The position numbers and the translations under genes are program-made. This document shows, one piece after another, positions 54,436-62,357 of a stretch of 64,000 bases of DNA; the stretch's first letter is position 1, and each line of letters opens with the position of its first letter. Source of the DNA: Membranihabitans maritimus (lineage in GTDB: Bacteria > Bacteroidota > Bacteroidia > Chitinophagales > Saprospiraceae); NCBI RefSeq assembly GCF_021729145.1, contig NZ_JAJSLW010000002.1, positions 310,001 through 374,000 on the forward strand. The letters run 5' to 3'. The notes beneath the pieces were generated by a model, which made no database searches, was not told the DNA's origin, and saw only the letters and a list, made by a program, of their open reading frames with translations.

Positions 54436-55565
54436 ATTTTAATAGTTTTAAAAAATCTAGATGAATATAATCCTTATTTGTTTATTTATGGGAACAGAGT
54501 AATTGATTCTTGTCAGTCTTGCGGCTCTTTTTGTGGTTTTTCCAAATAGGCATCAATTTTTTATCATGAATAACTTTGGAGTCTCTTTTCATGAAGTCTG
54601 TCAAGTCGTTAAGTCTGGGATTCAACAACTTGATAAACAAAGAGTTTCGCGTCTTAGTGGCGGAAAAGTATCTGCCACGAAAATACCAAAGCACTAAAGT
54701 TGACCAAAAGGATTTTGTGCGGTTTTGTGGAATAGAACTTTGGTGGCAAAAAGATAGCTGCCACGGAAGCAGGAAAACAGGAAATCCCACGAAAATAAAA
54801 TTCGATCAAACTCGTGTAATAGTATGTTGGTGGTAAAACTGTGCCGATTTTCAATTAACAAAGCGTTTAATTCCCTTCCCGGTATTTACTACATTGAAAT
54901 TAATTAAATATCATAGTCGATTGTCGGTGAGTTTGAGCTGGCTTACTAATTTGGGCACTCCAAACGGGATTTAGTGTATCGACTGCTTTTAATTCACAAA
55001 TGACTTCATTTTCTACCAGGACATCCAACCAGAGGCCTTATTGAATATTATATCATCATAAACTATAGGGATATCAATTTGACGGAGGGCTTGTAATCCC
55101 ATTCTTGACAATTCATGGTAAAAGCAGGTTTCGTATACCCTTTCCTGTAATCTCGGACCAAGTGTGCTATGAACCAGGAATGCGGCATGCACTATTTTTT
55201 TCCAATTGCTTCTAAATGATCGGGAATAGGTTCGTAAGTCCTTTTGTTCATTGGTAAGAGTATTTGTAATAAAAGTTTTCCTCTTTAATGTACGTTAAAA
55301 GTGGGATGATATAAAATCTTTCGTGCTATTTAGCGCGTTTGTGCATTAGTGGCGAAAGAAGTATCTGCCACGAAAGCAGAAAAGCCTGCCGAACTCTGGT
55401 GGGCACCAGATTCCTCCAAAAGCATTTCGTGCATTTCACTGTATTAGTGCCTACCAAAGGTAGGTAAACCTTGGTGGCAGAAAAAAATAAAAAAAATTCA
55501 TTTTTTACCGAGTAAAAATGGAAATAGCCTCTCTATTACTATATACAACCTGGTAGACCATATAA
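54436..55565. repeat. Decayed intergenic region with degenerate GTGGC...GCCAC repeats
   Basis: At least three copies of a degenerate element are seen: a gtggc arm, 12-16 bases, a gccac arm, then cgaaa/cggaa. Positions: 54657-54678, 54743-54764 and 55349-55371. Copies are preceded by tttcgcgtcttagt or tttgtgcattagt. A fourth related block (cctacc-aaa-ggtagg at 55450-55464, then ttggtggcag) and a 7-bp palindrome tctggtg..caccaga (55395-55410) lie near the FecR gene. Open frames over the repeats are not credible genes. The GxxExxY fossil sits between copies. Confidence 0.5.
54851..55251 (-). pseudogene. GxxExxY-family protein, multiply frameshifted
   Basis: Starting from ATG at 55251 the minus strand reads PIPDHLEAIGKKIVHAAF, then GPRLQERVYETCFYHELSRMGL (the G-x-x-E-x-x-Y signature as GPRLQERVY) and IDIPIVYDDIIF. 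It then hits a TAG; in the next frame LDVLVENEVICELKAVDTL continues, and in a third LKLTDNRL, a TGA, and LINFNVVNTGKGIKRFVN. The order matches intact GxxExxY proteins (about 125 residues). At least two frameshifts and one internal stop make it a pseudogene. Confidence 0.75.
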
Positions 55566-56756
55566 ATGACAAACTATAACGACTATAAGAAAGATGATTT
55601 TGTCCTCGATGAATATTTTCAGCAATGGGTATTGGAATCGGATTCTGAAACTCAGAAATTCTGGACTAACTGGCTGAAGTTGCATCCTGAAAAGGGAGAG
55701 GTTATAGATGAGGCCCGAAGAACAGTTATTCTACTTTCTGAAGAGATGAAGGTAGAAAAATTGTCAGAGGGTGACTATAATGCTATGTGGCAAAACATTT
55801 CGGAAAGGAAGAAGGGAAAAAGTAAGCACATTTTTAGCCAGAATATTTTAATCAGGGCTGCGGCTGTATTTATTGGGGTGTGTGTGTTGGCTTATGGTAT
55901 TTTGAAGACGGATATTTTCAAAATGGAATCAGTTGTACCAATGGAAATTACATCCGGAATTACTTTAGAGCTTCAGGATGGTTCGATAGTCCCGCTTGAT
56001 GAGAGTGTTTCCAGGGTGATCTCGACAGATGGAGGTAAAAAAGTTGTTACCCAGGACTATCACAAACTGGTATATGAGTCTAGTGAAAAGGAAACTGGAC
56101 ATGAATTGGTATATAATATATTGGCGGTACCGTATGGGAAAAAATTTGAATTGGTTTTGTCGGATGGGAGCCACATATATTTGAATTCAGGTTCCCGTCT
56201 TCGTTATCCTGTTCAGTTCCTGAAAAATACGCCAAGGGATGTCTACCTGGATGGTGAAGCATACTTTACGGTATCCCGGGATAAGTCCCGTCCTTTTACG
56301 GTTCGAACGGGAGAAATGGACACCCGGGTTTTCGGAACCAAATTCAATGTGTCCAGCTATGAAAATGATCAAAATACATATACTGTACTTGTAGAGGGTA
56401 GTGTGGGGGTATACAATTCAGGGAACGACGACAATGGGGAGTCAATGAAATTAATACCCGGGCAACGAGCAATTTTTGAAAAGGGTAGTATTGGTATAGA
56501 GGAAGCAGACATAGCAAAGTATACAGCCTGGGTTGAAGGTAAACTGCTTTTTACGGATGATCGCTTTGACCTTATCCTCAAAAAGCTGGAGCGGCATTTT
56601 GATGTGGAAATTGATAATCAATTTGGGGAAATCAACGGACGCAGATTTACCGGAACTTTCAGGAATGAAACACTGGATCAAATTCTCAAAGTATTTAGAG
56701 CTCATACGTCATTTAAATATGAAAAAAATGGAGATAAAATCACAATTAAAAAGTAA
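55566..56756 (+). CDS. FecR-family anti-sigma factor (second locus)
   Basis: 396 residues. A cytoplasmic N-terminal part (1-92), one membrane helix (about 94-112, IRAAAVFIGVCVLAYGIL), a periplasmic FecR domain (GEAYFTVSRDKSRPFTVRTGEMDTRVFGTKFNVSSY, in part) and a C-terminal STN-interacting domain (FDLILKKLERHFDVEID). It should hold the sigma factor encoded at 53323 and receive a signal from the STN domain of the next SusC. It is 65 residues longer than the first FecR, mainly in an insert before the FecR core. Confidence 0.92.
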   Translation: MTNYNDYKKDDFVLDEYFQQWVLESDSETQKFWTNWLKLHPEKGEVIDEARRTVILLSEEMKVEKLSEGDYNAMWQNISERKKGKSKHIFSQNILIRAAAVFIGVCVLAYGILKTDIFKMESVVPMEITSGITLELQDGSIVPLDESVSRVISTDGGKKVVTQDYHKLVYESSEKETGHELVYNILAVPYGKKFELVLSDGSHIYLNSGSRLRYPVQFLKNTPRDVYLDGEAYFTVSRDKSRPFTVRTGEMDTRVFGTKFNVSSYENDQNTYTVLVEGSVGVYNSGNDDNGESMKLIPGQRAIFEKGSIGIEEADIAKYTAWVEGKLLFTDDRFDLILKKLERHFDVEIDNQFGEINGRRFTGTFRNETLDQILKVFRAHTSFKYEKNGDKITIKK

Positions 56757-56886
56757 GAAATGAAAGCAACAGGAAAATTAGGAACTACCTAGTCACCTGG
56801 TGCACTAAGGTATACCTAGAAAAATAATAGAATATAAAAGGGGTAAAGTCTTTCCTATAAATATATGGGGTAGGAAGGAAAGTAAA

Positions 56887-56919
56887 AACCGGAATCCCGT
56901 GTGGAGCAGGATCCCGGTT
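56887..56919 (+). promoter_or_regulatory. Leader hairpin with GTGGAG in the loop before the second STN-susC
   Basis: aaccgg-a-atcc (56887-56897) pairs with gga-t-c-ccggtt (56909-56919) with one A-C mismatch; the loop contains GTGGAG at 56901-56906. The 3' end lies 47 bases before the susC ATG, and the bases that follow (aattcg...catagttattaac) resemble those after the first hairpin (39228-39257). Confidence 0.5.
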
Positions 56920-56966
56920 GAAATTCGATTTATGTCATAGTTATTAACAAAAATCTATTCAAAGTT

Positions 56967-59900
56967 ATGAAAAAATTCAGGGAATGGCTTGATTTCAAGC
57001 CTGGTCCGGTTCAAAAACTCGGTCTAAAAATGAAACTCTCACTGATCCTTATCATTGGAGTCATATTTCAACTACACGCGGAAACAAGTTTTAGCCAGGA
57101 GAGTGCAATCTCACTAAACTTAAAATCTGCTACTGTGCTTGAGGTAATTGAAACCATAGAATCCAATTCGGAATACCGGTTCTTTTATAGTCGGGAAGAT
57201 ATTGATTTAGAAAAGAAAGTCAGTGTCTATGCGAAGGAAGAAAAGATTGAGGTGATTTTACATGAACTTTTTAGTCAATTAGCGATAAAATTCACAATAA
57301 TTGACCGTCAAATTATCCTTGTTCGCAAACCATTAGAAAAGTTGACACCAATAGGCTTATTAAATCAACCAAAATCGCAATTACTAACCAAAAAATATAA
57401 GCATATAAGAGTGCTGCCTATTTTAGATTTATCTGGAATAGTAAGAGATATAAATGGAGAGCCATTGATAGGAGTTAATGTCCTTGTTGAAGGTACAAAC
57501 CAAGGAACTTCTACTGATTTTGAAGGAAGATTTCAATTAGAAGATATTTCTGAAAATGCAATGTTGACCGTTTCTTATATTGGATATAAGACGCAAAAGA
57601 TCAAATTGAATGGGGAAACGAGTATTGAAATTACGTTACTTGAGGATTCACAAACACTTGATGAGGTAGTGGTTGTAGGGTATGGTTCTCAGAAGAAAGT
57701 AAATTTGACAGGATCAGTAGACCAAATAAGTGGAAAAGTATTAGTAGATCGGCCTGTGACAAACATAGGGCAGGCTTTACAAGGTACAATAGGGAATCTT
57801 AATATTAGTGTGACAGGTGATCCAGGCGGACCTGGGACGCCAGCAACATATAATGTAAGGGGGTTTACCAGTATTAATGGTGGTGAGCCATTATACATAG
57901 TGGATGGTGTACCCATGGACAATCTACAAAATATAAATCCGAACGATGTGGAATCTATTTCTGTTCTCAAAGATGCTGCGTCATCTGCTATTTATGGGGC
58001 TCGTGCTGCTTATGGAGTGATAATGGTTACGACAAAGAGAGGAGAGAAGAATGAAAAAATTCAATTAAATTTTTCTTCTAATGTTGCTGCCAATACCTAT
58101 ACAACAATACCTCAAATGGCTAATTCTATGGAATATGCTATTGCCAATAATTATGCGTCCGAAAATAGTGGATTGGCACCATTATATAGTGAAGATGCAT
58201 TATCGAGGATTGAACAATATATAAATGATCCAGGCAGTATTCCCGTTACACAGCCAGACCAGAATGATCCTAATAGATGGGATTATCAAAATGCCAATGC
58301 GAATAACGATTGGTATAGTGTATACTTAAAACCGTATTCTTTGAATCAGACTTATAACTTAAGTGCAAGAGGTGGCAGTGACAATACTACATATTACCTT
58401 TCGTCTGGCTTTTTAAACCAGGGAGGCCAACTAAGATATGGGGATGACCTTTACCAGAGGTTTAATTTTAATAGTACGGTTCGCACCCAGGCTACAGATT
58501 GGTTGAGTTTTGAACTACGTACTAAATTTAGTAGCGGTAAAAAAGATACGCCTTTTCCGTATGCCGATTTACAAGGAAACTGGTTTCATTTAGCAGGTAC
58601 CCGTCGTCCTACATGGCCTGTCCGAAACCCAGACGGTGTGTTGAGCCATATTTCTGCTTTGACTTATCCCGCTGAAGGAGGACGAAGTATAAGCAATGAA
58701 AGAAACTTATGGCTTTCTGGAGCTACTGAGATTGACATAACAAAAGATTGGAAAGTCAATATCGATTATACATGGAATGGAGCCAATAATTACTATAGTA
58801 ATCACGATGCATTTGTATATGCATATGGTATTGATGGTTCAAAATATAGTATTGGGCATTCTCGAAATGCAATAAGTAAACAATATCATTCAAATTCATA
58901 TAATAGTTTGAATGCGTTTACATCTTATGAAAAGGAATTAGGTAACCATTATTTTAAAATTTTAGTGGGACAGCAATTGGAATTATTTACTTTTTCCCAG
59001 TTAAATGGTACCCGGTATGATTTAATTACTGACGAAATTCCTGCGATGGGGGTTGCAACAGGTGATCAATTTTCTTCTGATGGCGTATCTGAATATGCTA
59101 CTATGGGTACTTTTGGCCGATTTAATTACAATTATAATGAAATATATTTATTGGAGCTTAATGCTCGATACGATGGTACCTCCAAATTTCCGGAAGGGGA
59201 TCGTTTTGGAATATTCCCGTCAGTATCAGTAGGGTATAATATCGCTAAAGAGCAATTTTGGGATATTGCTTTAATTGATAATTTGAAATTCCGTGGATCG
59301 TATGGAGCATTGGGGAACCAGGATGTAAGGAATTATTTGTATTTATCAACTATTGGCATTGGGTCTAATCTTAGCTATTTAATCAACAATACACGTCCCA
59401 ATTATTTAGGGGTTCCGGGATTGGTGTCTGCTAACCTTACATGGGAAAAAGTAACCAGTTTGGATTTTGGTGTAGATGTCTCATTAATGAAAAACAAATT
59501 GGATGCATCATTTACCTGGTATAAACGGACAACGTCTGATATGTTAAGTTCTCCAACATCTTTACCTGCAGTTCTAGGTGCAGGAGTCCCTTTAGAAAAT
59601 AATGCTGACCTGGAAACCAAAGGGTTTGAATTATCTGCAAAATGGCGAGATAATATAGGTTCTGACTTCAATTATAATATTGGGATAGTATTATCTAATT
59701 ATTCTTCAGTTATAACCAAAATTTCAAACAACCCAAATAAATTATTAAACTCTTATTACGAAGGTGGTGAAATCGGTGAATATTGGGGATATGAAACGGT
59801 GGGAATAATAAATTCACAAGAGCAAGTTGAATGGATGATAAGTCTTACTGAAGGAACTTCACCATTCTATAAGGATTGGGGCTTAGGAGATATTGAATAC

Positions 59901-60479
59901 AGAGATTTAAATGGTGATGGAACCCTTGATTATGGAAGTAATACGCTGGATGATCATGGAGATTTAAAATTGATTGGAAATTCGACGCCTAAGTTTCCGT
60001 TTGGAATTACTTTGGGAGGAGATTGGAAAGGATTATATTTAGATATGTTTTGGCAAGGTGTTGCCAAAAGAGATGTTTGGCTGTCTGGCACTAATTTTTG
60101 GGGTTGGTTAGGAGGGTATGGATCCGCCGTATGGAAATCAACGTTGGATTATTGGACACCAGAGAATACGGATTCTTATTGGCCAAAGCCCTATTCTACA
60201 AGAGAAATATCTAAAAACCAGCAGGTTCAGACGCGTTATTTACAAAATGCTGCGTATTTGAGGTTGAAAAACATTCAAATAGGATATAATCTTCCCAATC
60301 CCATACTCAATGTACTTAAAATGAGAAGTGTTAGGATGTTTTTAAGTGGTGAAAATGTGATCACGATCTCTGAAGTTAATGAAAATTTCGACCCGGAAGC
60401 AATCGGAGGTGGTTGGGGATCAGGAAAAATCTATCCCTTATTGAAGAGTTATTCCTTTGGGTTGAATATCGGTTTATAA
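56967..60479 (+). CDS. SusC-like TonB-dependent receptor with STN domain (second locus)
   Basis: 1170 residues. A signal segment (about 24-44, ending HAETSFSQES), STN domain (about 48-115), carboxypeptidase-regulatory-like domain (about 150-230), plug (LDEVVVVGYGSQKKVNLTGSVDQ) and a barrel ending in GLNIGL. The pattern VVVGYG(S/A)QKK(V/A)NLTG is shared with the SusC at 39308, so the two are paralogues. The STN domain connects it to the FecR/ECF pair upstream. Confidence 0.95.
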   Translation: MKKFREWLDFKPGPVQKLGLKMKLSLILIIGVIFQLHAETSFSQESAISLNLKSATVLEVIETIESNSEYRFFYSREDIDLEKKVSVYAKEEKIEVILHELFSQLAIKFTIIDRQIILVRKPLEKLTPIGLLNQPKSQLLTKKYKHIRVLPILDLSGIVRDINGEPLIGVNVLVEGTNQGTSTDFEGRFQLEDISENAMLTVSYIGYKTQKIKLNGETSIEITLLEDSQTLDEVVVVGYGSQKKVNLTGSVDQISGKVLVDRPVTNIGQALQGTIGNLNISVTGDPGGPGTPATYNVRGFTSINGGEPLYIVDGVPMDNLQNINPNDVESISVLKDAASSAIYGARAAYGVIMVTTKRGEKNEKIQLNFSSNVAANTYTTIPQMANSMEYAIANNYASENSGLAPLYSEDALSRIEQYINDPGSIPVTQPDQNDPNRWDYQNANANNDWYSVYLKPYSLNQTYNLSARGGSDNTTYYLSSGFLNQGGQLRYGDDLYQRFNFNSTVRTQATDWLSFELRTKFSSGKKDTPFPYADLQGNWFHLAGTRRPTWPVRNPDGVLSHISALTYPAEGGRSISNERNLWLSGATEIDITKDWKVNIDYTWNGANNYYSNHDAFVYAYGIDGSKYSIGHSRNAISKQYHSNSYNSLNAFTSYEKELGNHYFKILVGQQLELFTFSQLNGTRYDLITDEIPAMGVATGDQFSSDGVSEYATMGTFGRFNYNYNEIYLLELNARYDGTSKFPEGDRFGIFPSVSVGYNIAKEQFWDIALIDNLKFRGSYGALGNQDVRNYLYLSTIGIGSNLSYLINNTRPNYLGVPGLVSANLTWEKVTSLDFGVDVSLMKNKLDASFTWYKRTTSDMLSSPTSLPAVLGAGVPLENNADLETKGFELSAKWRDNIGSDFNYNIGIVLSNYSSVITKISNNPNKLLNSYYEGGEIGEYWGYETVGIINSQEQVEWMISLTEGTSPFYKDWGLGDIEYRDLNGDGTLDYGSNTLDDHGDLKLIGNSTPKFPFGITLGGDWKGLYLDMFWQGVAKRDVWLSGTNFWGWLGGYGSAVWKSTLDYWTPENTDSYWPKPYSTREISKNQQVQTRYLQNAAYLRLKNIQIGYNLPNPILNVLKMRSVRMFLSGENVITISEVNENFDPEAIGGGWGSGKIYPLLKSYSFGLNIGL

Positions 60480-60498
60480 TACGTTTAAATAAAATATA

Positions 60499-62229
60499 AT
60501 GAAAACTATATATATATATGTGATTTTTGCTTGTGTGCTAGGTGTATCCTGTGAAGAATACCTGAATCGACCTCCACAAGATTCCATTACGGATCAAGAG
60601 ATTCGATTTTCGCAAAATGAGATGGAGCTCTATTGTAATCAATTTTACCCCAGTCTACCGGGTGCTGCGGTAGGGGGATATTTCACAGGGCCATTTTTTG
60701 CAGATTATTCATCAGATAATATGATCCCTAATGATTATAACTATAATGCTAGATTGTCCGGATCCATTACGGTTCCGCAAAGCGGAGGAGGATGGAGTTG
60801 GGGAAGTATCAGAGGTGTAAATTATTTTTTAAATAATTATTCGTCTACCGAAGAATCCTGGAACATAACAAAACAGTACGTAGGGGAAATGTATTTCTTT
60901 CGGGCTTATTTTTATTTTAATATGTTAAAAAGATTTGGAGACCTTCCCTGGTACAATGAGCCATTGGCCACTAATGATTCAGCTCAATTGTATGCGGAGC
61001 GATTACCTAGAAATATTGTTGCTGACTCTATTTTAAATGATTTGGATAAAGCAATTGATTATTTACCCGAATTTGGAAGATCAGCCCCCCAAAGATTGTA
61101 TCAGGATGTAGCTTTGGCATTCAAATCCAGAGTGGCATTATATGAAGGAACATGGGAAAAATACCATCAAGGGACTGAATTTGGTGTAGAAAACGCTGAT
61201 TATGACAAATATTTTGAAATGTCGGCTGATGCAAGCCAAAGAATAATGGATAGTGGTAATTTTTCGATAAGTGAAGGTGACAAAGAATCCAGAAATTACT
61301 GGAATTTATTTAATCAATCTGACTTGAGTGGCAACAATTCTGTGATTTTTTGGAAGAAATTTGATCGAAGTGAAGGTTTGACACACAATGCTACAGCCAT
61401 ACTTGCTCTTGAGGGAGGAGATTGTGGAGTATCAAAATCCTTAGTGGATTCTTATTTGTGTAATGATGGCATGCCTATTTCTCTAAGCTCTTTGTACAAA
61501 GGGGATGATTCCGTAATGAGTTTAATTCAAAATCGTGATCCGAGATTGGAACAGACCATTTTCGTTCCAGGGGATCCCAGGAAAATTATGAATGGGGATA
61601 CCATTGTTAAATTTACCTTACCAGATATTACACAACCCGGGGGAACGGTAAATATCACTGGTTATCACCTATTTAAAGGTGTTAATCCAGATGATAGCCA
61701 ACATTCGGGAGGTAGTGATGTAGCCAGTATTACATTCAGATATGGTGAGGTTTTGCTAAATTATGCTGAGGCTAAAGCTGAACTGGGATCCTTAACCCAA
61801 TCTGACTTGGATCTATCTATTAACTTATTGAGACGAAGAGTGGGAATGCCATCTTTGAATTTATCAGTTGGATTTTCTGACCCGAATTGGAATTTCCCTG
61901 GTTTGTCCCCCCTGTTAAATGAAGTTAGACGAGAAAGGAGGGTAGAACTTGCGTGTGAAGGTTTTCGATTTGATGATTTAATGAGATGGTCTGCAGATCA
62001 TTTAATTACTCGACCATCTTATGGGGCAAAATTTTCACAATTTGAAGGAAAAAGTTTTAATCCTCCGCTAGAGAATATTCCAGTTAGTGACGATGGATAT
62101 ATTTTTCCTTATAAGGATACCCCGGCAGAAGACGGTTTACCCTTTGATCAGAGTAAAAATTATTTAGATCCGTTACCTAATTTGGAACTTGTTCTCAACC
62201 CTAATTTGGTGCAAAATCCGGGATACTAA
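60499..62229 (+). CDS. SusD/RagB-family glycan-binding lipoprotein (second locus)
   Basis: 576 residues. Lipobox LGVSCEEYLNRPPQD (Cys19). SusD landmarks: MYFFRAYFYFNMLKRFGDLPWY, YGEVLLNYAEAKAELGSLTQSDLDLSINLLRRRVGMP (in part) and LLNEVRRERRVELACEGFRFDDLMRW. The AELGSLTQSDLDLSIN stretch closely parallels AELGTLTQADLDLSIN in the SusD at 42877, supporting duplication of the whole susCD unit. It lies 19 bases after susC. Confidence 0.95.
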   Translation: MKTIYIYVIFACVLGVSCEEYLNRPPQDSITDQEIRFSQNEMELYCNQFYPSLPGAAVGGYFTGPFFADYSSDNMIPNDYNYNARLSGSITVPQSGGGWSWGSIRGVNYFLNNYSSTEESWNITKQYVGEMYFFRAYFYFNMLKRFGDLPWYNEPLATNDSAQLYAERLPRNIVADSILNDLDKAIDYLPEFGRSAPQRLYQDVALAFKSRVALYEGTWEKYHQGTEFGVENADYDKYFEMSADASQRIMDSGNFSISEGDKESRNYWNLFNQSDLSGNNSVIFWKKFDRSEGLTHNATAILALEGGDCGVSKSLVDSYLCNDGMPISLSSLYKGDDSVMSLIQNRDPRLEQTIFVPGDPRKIMNGDTIVKFTLPDITQPGGTVNITGYHLFKGVNPDDSQHSGGSDVASITFRYGEVLLNYAEAKAELGSLTQSDLDLSINLLRRRVGMPSLNLSVGFSDPNWNFPGLSPLLNEVRRERRVELACEGFRFDDLMRWSADHLITRPSYGAKFSQFEGKSFNPPLENIPVSDDGYIFPYKDTPAEDGLPFDQSKNYLDPLPNLELVLNPNLVQNPGY

Positions 62230-62357
62230 ATTTGGAATTTAAATTTTCATCGGTCTGTACATAAATGATATAATAATTAGCAAGGAATTGAATTTATATT
62301 CGGAAAAATATCTATCTAGTGTTGGGAGTGTTTATTTTCGCATCAATATGATATAAT

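Noticed and set aside
54482-54854. Several overlapping small frames on both strands
   Set aside because: They are products of the degenerate repeats and show no start context or conserved motif.
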